DNA from: Paracoccaceae bacterium
Lineage (GTDB): Bacteria; Pseudomonadota; Alphaproteobacteria; Rhodobacterales; Rhodobacteraceae
Assembly: GCA_014879735.1 (NCBI GenBank)
Contig: JACSRN010000150.1
Coordinates: forward strand, 1-64,000
Length of the DNA: 64,000 nt
Direction of reading: 5' to 3'
Shown here: in pieces, positions 55,737-64,000 of the stretch
Numbering within the stretch: the first letter of the stretch is position 1
Layout of the letters: each line of letters starts with the position of its first letter
Translations under genes and position numbers: made by a program
The notes under the pieces: model-generated
Database searches by the model: none
What the model was told of the DNA's origin: nothing
What the model saw: only the letters and a program-made list of their open reading frames with translations

Positions 55737-56300
55737 ATGCCCGCCATGTCGAAGGTCCAGTCAGCAGTATTCGGAGCGTTGGGCGGTGCCGCGGTGCTGC
55801 TCGTCGCGCTCTGGGCGGGTGACTTGCTGCGCGGCGGGGCAGGACCCGAGGGCCCGGCCGGGCCTGCGGGCCTCGCCGGCGCGGTGGGGTCGCAGGGGGC
55901 ATCCGGACCGCAGGGTGCGCCCGGGCTGCAGGGTGCGCCGGGGCCGCAGGGGACGGTCGGCCCGCAGGGCATGGTCGGCCCCGCCGGGCCGCAGGGTGCC
56001 GCCGGGCCGCCGGGTCCGCAGGGGCCTGTGGGCGAAACCGGCCCGCAGGGCGAGCCGGGCAGCCCCGGTCCGCAGGGCGTGGCCGGAACCGGCGATCCTG
56101 GATCGGGGGCGGTGCTTCTTGTCCGTTCGGCCGAGCTTTGCCCGCAGGGCTGGCTTGCGGGGGGCGAAGTCGTGCTGAACACCTCGCCCGACTATGTCAC
56201 AGCCGCCGGGCAGGGGCGCAGCAACCCGGGCATCATGACCTCGGCCACGGCCGGGTTCCAGAACGTCAACTTCTATCTGTGCCTGCGGGGGGCGGAATGA
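55737..56300 (+). CDS. Collagen-like repeat membrane protein in the nuo operon
   Basis: A 187-residue protein with one N-terminal membrane segment (about residues 12-28, [17 protein letters not shown]). A run of 27 unbroken Gly-X-Y triplets covers residues 36-116 and is rich in GPQ and GAP. A C-terminal domain of about 65 residues has two Cys (ELCPQGW and YLCLRG). It should form a trimeric collagen-like stalk on the periplasmic side. It starts 6 bases after nuoI and overlaps the next gene by 4 bases. The membrane segment could instead be an uncleaved signal. A function in complex I is not known. Confidence 0.85.
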   Translation: MPAMSKVQSAVFGALGGAAVLLVALWAGDLLRGGAGPEGPAGPAGLAGAVGSQGASGPQGAPGLQGAPGPQGTVGPQGMVGPAGPQGAAGPPGPQGPVGETGPQGEPGSPGPQGVAGTGDPGSGAVLLVRSAELCPQGWLAGGEVVLNTSPDYVTAAGQGRSNPGIMTSATAGFQNVNFYLCLRGAE

Positions 56301-56704
56301 CCGAAGCCTACACCAGGATGATCCAGCAGATGATGGAAAGCGGGCAGGAGATGCTGCGCGCGTTCAATCCTGGGCTGGAGACGTTCAAGGTCGGCGGCTT
56401 CGACAAGATGTTCCCGACCATGCCGGCCGATGTGATGGAGATGTGGTTCGGCAAGACCTTCAACCGCGACGGGCTGGATGCCAAGACCCGGCTGCTGGTC
56501 ACGCTGGCCGGGCTGACGGCGATGGGCGCGCTGGCCGAGCCGCAGTTGAAACTGACCGTGCGCCATGCGCTGGAGGCGGGTGCCACGGAGCGCGAGATCG
56601 CGGAAGTGATCTGGCAGATGAGCATGTTCGGCGGCCTGCCCGCCATGCAGAAGGCACTGGAACTGGCCCAGGCGGTCTTCGACGAAAGGAATGACGCGAA
56701 ATGA
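56297..56704 (+). CDS. Carboxymuconolactone-decarboxylase-like (AhpD-like) protein
   Basis: A 135-residue all-helical protein of the CMD family. The pattern [29 protein letters not shown], then [36 protein letters not shown], is typical. The CxxC of peroxidase-type AhpD is absent, so peroxidase activity is unlikely. It overlaps the collagen-like gene and nuoJ by 4 bases each. Its role in the operon is unknown. Confidence 0.85.
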   Translation: MTEAYTRMIQQMMESGQEMLRAFNPGLETFKVGGFDKMFPTMPADVMEMWFGKTFNRDGLDAKTRLLVTLAGLTAMGALAEPQLKLTVRHALEAGATEREIAEVIWQMSMFGGLPAMQKALELAQAVFDERNDAK

Positions 56705-57309
56705 CGGTGGCAGTTTTCGCATTCTATGCCTTTGCCCTGATCACGCTGATTGCGGGCCTGATGGTCACGGTCAGCCGCAACCCGGTGCATTCGGTCCTTT
56801 GGCTGATCCTTGCCTTCCTGTCGGCCTCGGGGCTGATGGTGCTGATGGGGGCAGAGTTCGTGGCCATGCTGCTGATCATCGTCTATGTCGGCGCGGTTGC
56901 GGTGCTGTTCCTCTTCGTCGTCATGATGCTCGACATCGACTTCGCCGCGCTCAAGGGCGAGATGGCGCGGGCGATGCCGCTGGGTCTGCTGATCGGCGTT
57001 GTGCTGATCATGGAAATCACCATGGGCCTTGGGGCCTGGACCACGGCGCCGCAGGCCGAGGCGCTGCGCGCGAACCCCCAGCCGGCGGATCTCGACAATG
57101 CCCGCGCCCTGGGGATGGTGCTTTACGACAAGTACATCTACCTGTTCCAGGCCTCGGGGCTGGTGCTTCTGGTGGCGATGATCGGTGCGATCCTGCTGAC
57201 GCTGCGGCACCGCAAGGACATCAAGCGCCAGAACGTGCTGACCCAGATGTGGCGCGACCCGGCCAAGACGATGGAGTTGAAGGATGTGAAGCCGGGGCAG
57301 GGACTCTGA
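56701..57309 (+). CDS. nuoJ: NADH-quinone oxidoreductase subunit J
   Basis: A 202-residue membrane subunit with five helices. [56 protein letters not shown] includes the third helix whose pi-bulge rotates during turnover. It starts in the ATGA of the CMD-like gene. A 97-base gap without a gene precedes nuoK. Confidence 0.96.
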   Translation: MTVAVFAFYAFALITLIAGLMVTVSRNPVHSVLWLILAFLSASGLMVLMGAEFVAMLLIIVYVGAVAVLFLFVVMMLDIDFAALKGEMARAMPLGLLIGVVLIMEITMGLGAWTTAPQAEALRANPQPADLDNARALGMVLYDKYIYLFQASGLVLLVAMIGAILLTLRHRKDIKRQNVLTQMWRDPAKTMELKDVKPGQGL

Positions 57310-57406
57310 CCCGGCCGCTGCGCGGCGACACGCGGCGGGACGGAACCGCGGGCGGCAACGCCCGAAAGCAAGGACAACGGGCGAAGAAGGCCCCGAGGGA
57401 CGTGAG

Positions 57407-57712
57407 ATGGTAGGAATCGAACATTACATCACGGTGGCGGCGGTCCTGTTCGTCATCGGCATCTTCGGGATCTTCCTCAACCGGAAGAACGTGATCGTCA
57501 TCCTGATGTCGATCGAGCTGATGCTTCTGGCGGTGAACCTGAACCTCGTGGCCTTCTCGACCCATTCGGGCGACCTGACGGGGCAGATCTTCACGCTCTT
57601 CGTCCTGACGGTGGCCGCGGCCGAGGCCGCGATCGGCCTTGCCATCCTGGTCGTCTTCTTCCGCAATCGCGGAACGATCGACGTCGAAGACGTGAACGTG
57701 ATGAAGGGCTGA
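57407..57712 (+). CDS. nuoK: NADH-quinone oxidoreductase subunit K
   Basis: A 101-residue, three-helix antiporter-like subunit, the usual length. Conserved acidic residues lie in [19 protein letters not shown] (the proton-path Glu) and [24 protein letters not shown]. It lies 6 bases before nuoL. Confidence 0.97.
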   Translation: MVGIEHYITVAAVLFVIGIFGIFLNRKNVIVILMSIELMLLAVNLNLVAFSTHSGDLTGQIFTLFVLTVAAAEAAIGLAILVVFFRNRGTIDVEDVNVMKG

Positions 57713-57718
57713 CCAGAT

Positions 57719-59968
57719 ATGGCGACGATCATCCTCCTTGCCCCGCTGGTGGGCGCCATCCTCTGCGGCTTCGGCTGGCGGTTCCTGGGCGAAAAGCCCG
57801 CAATGGTCCTGACGACCGCCTCGGTCTTCCTGGCCGCGGTGCTGTCCTGGGTCATCTTCCTCGGCTTCGACGGCGAGACGCAGCACATCACCCTGTTGCG
57901 CTGGATCGAATCCGGCAGCCTGTCCACGGAATGGGCGATCCGGGTCGACCGGCTGACCGCGATCATGCTGGTCGTGGTGAACACGGTCTCGGCGCTCGTG
58001 CATCTCTACAGCTTCGGCTACATGGCGCATGACGAGAACTGGGCCGAGAACGAACCCTACCGGGCGCGCTTCTTCGCCTATCTGTCGTTCTTCACCTTTG
58101 CCATGCTGGCGCTGGTCACGTCCGACAACCTGGTGCAGATGTTCTTCGGCTGGGAGGGCGTGGGCGTCGCCTCTTATCTGCTGATCGGCTTCTACTATCG
58201 CAAGGCCAGTGCCAATTCCGCGGCGATGAAGGCGTTCATCGTCAACCGTGTCGGCGATTTCGGCTTTGCGCTGGGAATTTTCGCGCTGTTCTACCTGACC
58301 GATTCCATCCGCTTCGACGATGTCTTCGCTGCGGCGCCGGCGCTTGCCGAAACCCAGATCCGTTTTCTCTGGACCGACTGGAATGCGGCGAACCTGATTG
58401 CGGTGCTGCTGTTCATCGGCGCGATGGGGAAATCGGCGCAGCTGTTCCTGCACACCTGGTTGCCGGATGCGATGGAAGGCCCGACGCCGGTTTCGGCGCT
58501 GATCCATGCCGCGACCATGGTGACGGCGGGGGTGTTTCTGGTCTGCCGCATGTCGCCGGTCTTTGAATATGCGCCGCAGGCGACGGCCTTTGTCACGGTG
58601 ATCGGCGCCACCACCGCCTTCTTCGCGGCGACCGTGGGCCTGGTGCAGAACGACATCAAGCGGGTGATCGCCTATTCCACCTGTTCGCAGCTGGGCTACA
58701 TGTTCGTGGCGGCCGGGGTGGGGGCCTATCCGGTGGCGATGTTCCACCTTTTCACCCATGCCTTCTTCAAGGCCATGCTGTTTCTCGGTGCGGGTTCGGT
58801 CATTACCGCCACCCATCACGAGCAGGACATGCGCAACTACGGCGGCCTGCGCAAGAAGATCCCGCTGACCTTCTGGGCGATGATGATCGGCACGCTGGCG
58901 ATCACCGGCGTCGGCATCCCGCTGACCCATATCGGCTTTGCCGGCTTCCTGTCGAAGGATGCGGTGATCGAGAGCGCCTATGTCGGCTCGACCTACGGTT
59001 TCTGGATGCTGGTGATCGCGGCCGGCTTCACCAGCTTCTACAGCTGGCGGCTGATGTTCATGACGTTCTACGGCGAAAGCCGCGCCTCCGGCCATGGTCA
59101 TGGCCATGGCCACGATGCCCATGGCGGCCATGATCACGAGCCGCATGAAAGCCCGATGACGATGCTGATTCCGCTGGGCGTGCTGGCGCTGGGGGCGACC
59201 TTCGCCGGGATGCTCTGGTACAATGTCTTCTTCGGCAACGAGGAGAAGATGCGCGACTGGTTCGCGATGGAACCCGCCGCCGTGCATCATGCCGGAGACG
59301 CGGCCGCGGCCCATGACGGGGCGACGGCAGAGACCACCGGCGAGGCGGCGCAGGGCGCAGAAGCGACCGCGACCGCGGATACGCAAGAGGCGGCGGGCAC
59401 CGCCAGCGCGGAACCCGGCCATGCCGCGGCCGTGGCGCCGAAGGGGGCCGTGCTGATCCTGCCCTATGGCGCCGAGGAACAGGCCGTCGTCGACGCGCGG
59501 CTGCATTACGATCCGGCCCATGCCGGCGAAGGCGCGCATGCGCCGGTGAACATCATCGCCGCGGCCCATGCCGTGCCAAGCTGGGTGAAGGTCTCGCCCT
59601 TCATCGCCATGCTGGTCGGCCTTGCCGTCTCGTGGCTGTTCTACATCCGCAATCCCGCCCTGCCGGCACGGCTGGCGGCGCAGCAGCGGCCGCTCTACCT
59701 GTTCCTGCTGAACAAGTGGTATTTCGACGAGATCTACGACTTTCTCATCGTCCGGCCGACCCGCTGGCTTGGAAACTTCCTGTGGAAGGTGGGCGATGGC
59801 AAGATCATCGACGGCACCATCAACGGGATCGCAATGGGCATCATCCCGTTCTTCACCCGCCTCGCCGGCCGGGCACAGTCGGGCTATGTCTTCACCTATG
59901 CTTTCGCCATGGTGGCCGGGATCGTCGTTCTCGTCACCTGGGTGACGCTCAGCGGCGGCGCCAGGTAA
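57719..59968 (+). CDS. nuoL: NADH-quinone oxidoreductase subunit L with His- and Ala-rich insertion
   Basis: A 749-residue antiporter-like subunit that pumps protons and carries the long lateral helix. The core motif [17 protein letters not shown], the discontinuous-helix region [27 protein letters not shown] and [16 protein letters not shown] are intact. It is longer than the usual 610-700 residues because of a His-rich loop (about residues 456-478, repeated Gly-His) and an Ala-rich stretch (about 515-600) before the C-terminal helices. Confidence 0.96.
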   Translation: MATIILLAPLVGAILCGFGWRFLGEKPAMVLTTASVFLAAVLSWVIFLGFDGETQHITLLRWIESGSLSTEWAIRVDRLTAIMLVVVNTVSALVHLYSFGYMAHDENWAENEPYRARFFAYLSFFTFAMLALVTSDNLVQMFFGWEGVGVASYLLIGFYYRKASANSAAMKAFIVNRVGDFGFALGIFALFYLTDSIRFDDVFAAAPALAETQIRFLWTDWNAANLIAVLLFIGAMGKSAQLFLHTWLPDAMEGPTPVSALIHAATMVTAGVFLVCRMSPVFEYAPQATAFVTVIGATTAFFAATVGLVQNDIKRVIAYSTCSQLGYMFVAAGVGAYPVAMFHLFTHAFFKAMLFLGAGSVITATHHEQDMRNYGGLRKKIPLTFWAMMIGTLAITGVGIPLTHIGFAGFLSKDAVIESAYVGSTYGFWMLVIAAGFTSFYSWRLMFMTFYGESRASGHGHGHGHDAHGGHDHEPHESPMTMLIPLGVLALGATFAGMLWYNVFFGNEEKMRDWFAMEPAAVHHAGDAAAAHDGATAETTGEAAQGAEATATADTQEAAGTASAEPGHAAAVAPKGAVLILPYGAEEQAVVDARLHYDPAHAGEGAHAPVNIIAAAHAVPSWVKVSPFIAMLVGLAVSWLFYIRNPALPARLAAQQRPLYLFLLNKWYFDEIYDFLIVRPTRWLGNFLWKVGDGKIIDGTINGIAMGIIPFFTRLAGRAQSGYVFTYAFAMVAGIVVLVTWVTLSGGAR

Positions 59969-59984
59969 GGGGGCGCGACGGACC

Positions 59985-61526
59985 ATGGCACAACAGCTTC
60001 TCTCGATCGTCACCTTCCTGCCGCTGGTTGCGGCTGCCATCATGGCGCTGTTCCTGCGCGGCGGGGATGCCGCGGCACAGCGCAGCGCGAAATGGCTTGC
60101 CATGTTCGCGACGCTGGCAACCTTCCTCGCCTCGCTGTTCCTGCTGGCCGAGTTCGATCCTTCGGACCCGGGGATGCAGTTCGTGGTGGAACGCCCCTGG
60201 ATTCTGGGCTTCACCTACAAGATGGGCGTCGACGGGATTTCCATCCTGTTCGTGATGCTGACCACCTTCCTGATGCCGCTGGTGATCTGGTCGGCCTGGG
60301 AGGTGGACCGCCGCGTCAAGGACTACATGATCGCCTTCCTGGTGCTGGAGACGCTGATGATCGGCGTGTTCTGCGCGCTCGACCTCGTGCTGTTCTACCT
60401 GTTCTTCGAGGCGGGCCTGATCCCGATGTTCCTGATCATCGGCATCTGGGGCGGCAAGGAACGCATCTATGCGGCGTTCAAGTTCTTCCTCTACACCTTC
60501 CTCGGCTCGGTGCTGATGCTGGTCGCGATGATCGCGATGTATATGGATGCCGGCACCACCGACATGGTGAAGCTGATGGCGCATGACTTCAGTTCGGCGC
60601 CGATCCCGCTGCTGGGCTTCCATATCGCGGGCGGGATGCAGACGCTGCTGTTCCTGGCCTTCTTCGCCAGCTTCGCGGTGAAGATGCCGATGTGGCCGGT
60701 GCATACCTGGTTGCCCGATGCCCACGTTCAGGCGCCCACGGCGGGTTCCGTGGTGCTGGCGGCGATCCTGTTGAAGATGGGGGGCTACGGCTTCCTGCGC
60801 TTCTCGCTGCCGATGTTCCCCGTGGCCTCGGATCTGATGTCGGACTTCATCTTCTGGCTTTCGGCCATCGCCATCGTCTACACCTCGCTGGTCGCGATGG
60901 CGCAGTCCGACATGAAGAAGTTGATCGCCTATTCCTCGGTTGCGCATATGGGCTATGTGACCATGGGTATCTTCGCGGCGAACCAGCAGGGCATCGACGG
61001 CGCGATCTTCCAGATGCTGAGCCACGGCTTCATCTCGGGGGCGCTCTTTCTCTGCGTCGGCGTGATCTACGACCGGATGCACACTCGCGAGATCGACGCC
61101 TATGGCGGCCTGGTGAACCGGATGCCGGCCTATGCGCTGGTCTTCATGTTCTTCACCATGGCCAATGTGGGCCTGCCCGGCACCAGCGGGTTCATCGGCG
61201 AATTCCTGACGCTGATGGGCATCTTCCAGGTCAATACCTGGGTGGCCATGTTTGCCACCTCGGGCGTGATCCTGTCGGCCTCCTATGCGCTGTGGCTGTA
61301 CCGCCGCGTCGTCTTCGGGCCGCTGATCAAGGAGGCGCTGAAATCGATCGCCGACATGTCGGGCCGCGAGAAGGCAATCTTCGCGCCGCTGGTCGCGATG
61401 ACGCTGATCCTTGGCATCTATCCCAGCCTTGTGACCGACATCATCGGCCCGTCGGTATCCCAGCTTGTTGAGACCTATCACGCATCGATTCCGGCGGCCG
61501 AGACCGCCGAAGTCGTGACGCACTGA
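59985..61526 (+). CDS. nuoM: NADH-quinone oxidoreductase subunit M
   Basis: A 513-residue antiporter-like proton-pumping subunit with about fourteen helices. Signatures are [19 protein letters not shown], the [18 protein letters not shown] segment with the essential Glu, and [36 protein letters not shown] with the channel Lys. It lies 16 bases after nuoL. Confidence 0.97.
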   Translation: MAQQLLSIVTFLPLVAAAIMALFLRGGDAAAQRSAKWLAMFATLATFLASLFLLAEFDPSDPGMQFVVERPWILGFTYKMGVDGISILFVMLTTFLMPLVIWSAWEVDRRVKDYMIAFLVLETLMIGVFCALDLVLFYLFFEAGLIPMFLIIGIWGGKERIYAAFKFFLYTFLGSVLMLVAMIAMYMDAGTTDMVKLMAHDFSSAPIPLLGFHIAGGMQTLLFLAFFASFAVKMPMWPVHTWLPDAHVQAPTAGSVVLAAILLKMGGYGFLRFSLPMFPVASDLMSDFIFWLSAIAIVYTSLVAMAQSDMKKLIAYSSVAHMGYVTMGIFAANQQGIDGAIFQMLSHGFISGALFLCVGVIYDRMHTREIDAYGGLVNRMPAYALVFMFFTMANVGLPGTSGFIGEFLTLMGIFQVNTWVAMFATSGVILSASYALWLYRRVVFGPLIKEALKSIADMSGREKAIFAPLVAMTLILGIYPSLVTDIIGPSVSQLVETYHASIPAAETAEVVTH

Positions 61527-61536
61527 GGACCGGACC

Positions 61537-62973
61537 ATGACCGCAGCAGATTTCAACACCGTCCTGCCCGAGGTCATCCTGGCGATCTACGCCATGGCCG
61601 CGCTGATGTTCGCCGTCTACACCGGCAAGGATCGGGTCGCCGCGGCGCTGACCTGGGCCACGGTGGGGCTGTTCCTTGCGCTGGCGCTCTGGATCGGCCT
61701 TGCGGGGCAGGGCGAGCGCAGCGCCTTTGGCGGCATGTTCGTCGACGATCCCTTCGCCCGTTTCGCCAAGGTGACGATCCTCGTCTCGGCGGCGGCGGTG
61801 CTGGCGATCAGCCAGGACTACATGTCGCGCCGCGGCCTGCTGCGGTTCGAATTCCCGGTGCTGGTCGCGCTTGGCACGCTGGGCATGATGATGATGGTCT
61901 CATCCGGCGATCTGATGGCGCTTTACCTCGGGCTGGAACTGCAGTCGCTGTCGCTTTACGTCGTGGCGGCGATGCGGCGCGACAGCGTCAAATCCTCGGA
62001 GGCCGGGCTGAAGTATTTCGTGCTCGGTTCGCTGTCGTCGGGGATGCTGCTCTACGGCGCCTCGCTGGTCTACGGCTATGCCGGGACCACGCTGTTTTCC
62101 GGGATCATCACCACGCTGGCCGATGGCGTGCCGCTGGGGCTGCTGTTCGGGCTGGTCTTCATGCTGGCGGGGCTGGCCTTCAAGGTATCGGCCGTGCCCT
62201 TCCACATGTGGACGCCCGATGTCTATGAGGGCAGCCCGACGCCGGTGACGGCCTTCTTCGCCACCGCGCCCAAGGTTGCGGCCATAGCGCTGATCGCGCG
62301 CCTGGTGCAGGATGCCTTCGGCACCATCCCCGGGCAATGGGGGCAGGTGCTGGCGGTGCTGGCCGTGCTGTCGATGTTCCTTGGTGCCGTGGCGGCGATC
62401 GGCCAGCGCGACATCAAGCGGCTGATGGCCTATTCCTCGATCGCGCATATGGGCTATGCGCTGATCGGCCTGGCCGTGGGCACCCCTGGCGGGATCGAGG
62501 CGACGCTGATCTACATGGCGATCTATGTCACGATGAACGTCGGCACCTTTGCCTTCATCCTGTCGATGGAGCGCGATGGCCGCCCCGTCACAGATATTGC
62601 CAGCCTGAACGATTTCGCCCGGACCGAGCCGCTGAAGGCGCTGGCCGTGCTGATCCTGATGTTCAGCCTGGCGGGCGTGCCGCCGTTCCTGGGCTTCTTT
62701 GCCAAGTTCGCGGTGCTGATGGCCGCGGTCCAGGCCGGCATGGTCTGGCTTGCCGTCCTGGGCGCCATAGCCTCGGTCATCGGCGCCTTCTACTACCTGC
62801 GGATCGTCTATTACATGTATTTCGGGCAGGAGCAGGATCCGGTCGAAAGCCGCATGGCGCCGGTGCAATGGGCGATGCTGATCGCCGTGGCCGCAGTGAT
62901 GGTGCTGGGGGCGATCAACCTCTTCGGGATCGAGCCGGTGGCACGGGTCGCGGCCGAAGCTCTTGTCCGCTGA
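61537..62973 (+). CDS. nuoN: NADH-quinone oxidoreductase subunit N
   Basis: The 478-residue third antiporter-like subunit. [46 protein letters not shown] and [37 protein letters not shown] are the family signatures, including the channel Lys. It is the last complex I gene; birA begins 11 bases before its stop. Confidence 0.97.
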   Translation: MTAADFNTVLPEVILAIYAMAALMFAVYTGKDRVAAALTWATVGLFLALALWIGLAGQGERSAFGGMFVDDPFARFAKVTILVSAAAVLAISQDYMSRRGLLRFEFPVLVALGTLGMMMMVSSGDLMALYLGLELQSLSLYVVAAMRRDSVKSSEAGLKYFVLGSLSSGMLLYGASLVYGYAGTTLFSGIITTLADGVPLGLLFGLVFMLAGLAFKVSAVPFHMWTPDVYEGSPTPVTAFFATAPKVAAIALIARLVQDAFGTIPGQWGQVLAVLAVLSMFLGAVAAIGQRDIKRLMAYSSIAHMGYALIGLAVGTPGGIEATLIYMAIYVTMNVGTFAFILSMERDGRPVTDIASLNDFARTEPLKALAVLILMFSLAGVPPFLGFFAKFAVLMAAVQAGMVWLAVLGAIASVIGAFYYLRIVYYMYFGQEQDPVESRMAPVQWAMLIAVAAVMVLGAINLFGIEPVARVAAEALVR

Positions 62974-63700
62974 GGCGGCGGCGTCGCCGGGTCGGGTGAT
63001 CCTGGCTTCGGTCGATTCCACCAATGCCGAAGGTTTCCGCCGGGCCCTGCATCTGTCGGGGCCCCTGTGGATTCTGGCCGAGGTGCAGACCGCTGGCCGT
63101 GGCCGGCGCGCCCGGCCCTGGGTCAGCCCGCCCGGCAATTTTCACGCCACGCTGGTGCAGCGGCTGCCCGGTGCCCCGGCCGAGGCGGCGCTGCGCAGCT
63201 ATGTCGCGGCGCTGGCGCTGTTCGACACGGTCGAGGCGCTGACCGGCGCCGGCGCGGCCCTGGCGCTGAAATGGCCCAACGACCTGCTGCTGAACGGCGG
63301 CAAGGTCTCTGGCATCCTGCTGGAGGCCACGGGCGACCTGCTCTGCATCGGCATCGGCGTCAACCTGATCGCCGCCCCCCCGCCGGAGGCGGTGGAGCCG
63401 GGTGCCGTGCCGCCGGTCTCGGTCCTGGCCGAAACCGGGGTGCGGCTGACGCCGCCGGCCTTTCTCGATGCCCTGGCCGCGGCGATGGCCGGGCGCGAGG
63501 CGCAGTTCCGCAGCGGCGGCTTTCCGGCCCTGCGCGCCGACTGGCTGGCCCGCGCCGCACGGCTGGGCCAGACGATAAGGGCGCGGACCGGCGCGGAAAC
63601 CCGCGAGGGCGTCTTCGAAACCGTCGACGACAGCGGCAACCTGATCCTGCGCACCGCGGCGGGGCGAGTGGTCCTGCCGGCGGCGGATGTGTTCTTCTGA
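62963..63700 (+). CDS. birA: Biotin--[acetyl-CoA-carboxylase] ligase
   Basis: A 245-residue class I (non-DNA-binding) biotin ligase that attaches biotin to BCCP and other carboxylases. The motif [22 protein letters not shown] binds biotinyl-AMP, and [21 protein letters not shown] holds the catalytic Lys. There is no N-terminal helix-turn-helix. The proposed start is TTG 62963, overlapping nuoN by 11 bases; the start is the least certain part. Confidence 0.94.
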   Translation: MSAEAAASPGRVILASVDSTNAEGFRRALHLSGPLWILAEVQTAGRGRRARPWVSPPGNFHATLVQRLPGAPAEAALRSYVAALALFDTVEALTGAGAALALKWPNDLLLNGGKVSGILLEATGDLLCIGIGVNLIAAPPPEAVEPGAVPPVSVLAETGVRLTPPAFLDALAAAMAGREAQFRSGGFPALRADWLARAARLGQTIRARTGAETREGVFETVDDSGNLILRTAAGRVVLPAADVFF

Positions 63701-63710
63701 GGGGAAGGCG

Positions 63711-64000
63711 ATGCTTCTTGCCATCGACTGCGGCAATACCAACACGGTTTTCTCGATCTGGGACGGCGAGAAATTCCTGTCCACCTGGCGGATTGCCACC
63801 GATCACAAGCGCACGGCGGATGAATATTTCGTCTGGCTGCACACCTTGATGACGCTGCACCGGATGGATGTGCGGATCACCGAGGCGATCATCTCCTCGA
63901 CCGTGCCGCGGGTGGTGTTCAATCTGCGCGTGCTGTGCAACCGCTACTTCGACTGTCGCCCGCTGGTGGTGGGCAAGCCCGAGACCCGGCTTCCCGTGGC
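63711..64000 (+). CDS. coaX: Type III pantothenate kinase (5' part)
   Basis: The first 96 residues of CoaX, cut by the right edge. MLLAIDCGNTNTVFSIWDG is the ASKHA phosphate-1 loop and RIATDHKRTADEY is typical of the family, as is SSTVPRVV. It catalyses the first step of coenzyme A synthesis from pantothenate. It follows birA by 10 bases after a GGGGAAGG ribosome binding site. Confidence 0.94.
   Translation, partial: MLLAIDCGNTNTVFSIWDGEKFLSTWRIATDHKRTADEYFVWLHTLMTLHRMDVRITEAIISSTVPRVVFNLRVLCNRYFDCRPLVVGKPETRLPV

Noticed and set aside
57221-60214. A 997-codon open frame on the minus strand opposite nuoK and nuoL
   Set aside because: It is a product of high GC content and third-position bias. 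Its translation is rich in Arg, His, Asp and Gln with no domain, and it lies over two certain genes.

Overview
The window is high-GC bacterial chromosome from an alphaproteobacterium, most likely a member of the Rhodobacterales (Rhodobacter/Paracoccus-like). The grounds are a 14-subunit nuo operon interrupted by extra frames, Rhodobacterales-type small proteins (DUF5333- and DUF5337-like), a NuoE with a C-terminal extension, the argS-SPOR-nagZ-scpA-scpB run, and divergent efp/epmA. Genes are dense, with many 1-4 base start/stop overlaps. No rRNA, IS element, phage gene or CRISPR array was seen.

Layout. 1-1244: tail of a sugar isomerase/epimerase-type TIM-barrel gene and a ribokinase-like kinase. 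1295-6484: argS, a SPOR-domain protein, nagZ, scpA and scpB. 6933-11194: RND efflux adaptor and pump, with operator-like palindromes upstream. 11599-20835: a signalling and exopolysaccharide locus. A minus-strand operon (HPt protein, REC/Cys-rich/degenerate-GGDEF regulator, GT2 synthase, HlyD-like subunit, lone REC) diverges from a plus-strand pair (orphan sugar-binding protein and membrane histidine kinase). 20995-27094: housekeeping and membrane genes (thyX, a VOC protein, ribD, nrdR, an AbrB-type membrane protein, DUF808). 27159-36129: a sugar or polyol catabolic island with a metallo-beta-lactamase/ATP-grasp fusion, SDR, TIM-barrel epimerase, PfkB kinase, LacI regulator and TRAP transporter; two LacI-type operators mark both divergent promoters. 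36543-42859: tRNA-Gln, a flavoprotein, a TSUP permease, a methyltransferase, efp, epmA, argC and ccmE. 43569-62973: nuoA-N. 62963-64000: birA and the 5' part of coaX.

How they work together. The nuo operon builds proton-pumping complex I, but between subunits it carries about a dozen other frames: a GFA-type enzyme, lipoproteins, a DUF5333 gene beside a diverged second copy, a collagen-like protein and a carboxymuconolactone-decarboxylase-like protein. The TRAP/LacI island reads as import, oxidation, isomerisation and phosphorylation of one polyol or sugar acid under a single repressor.

The best candidate for an undescribed system is the 11.6-20.8 kb locus. A sugar-binding protein probably reports to a histidine kinase, and an HPt protein with a regulator whose output is an 11-cysteine domain plus a dead GGDEF domain probably controls a two-gene polysaccharide synthase and secretion unit. 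The metallo-beta-lactamase/ATP-grasp fusion and the collagen-like protein in the nuo operon are the next most unusual items.
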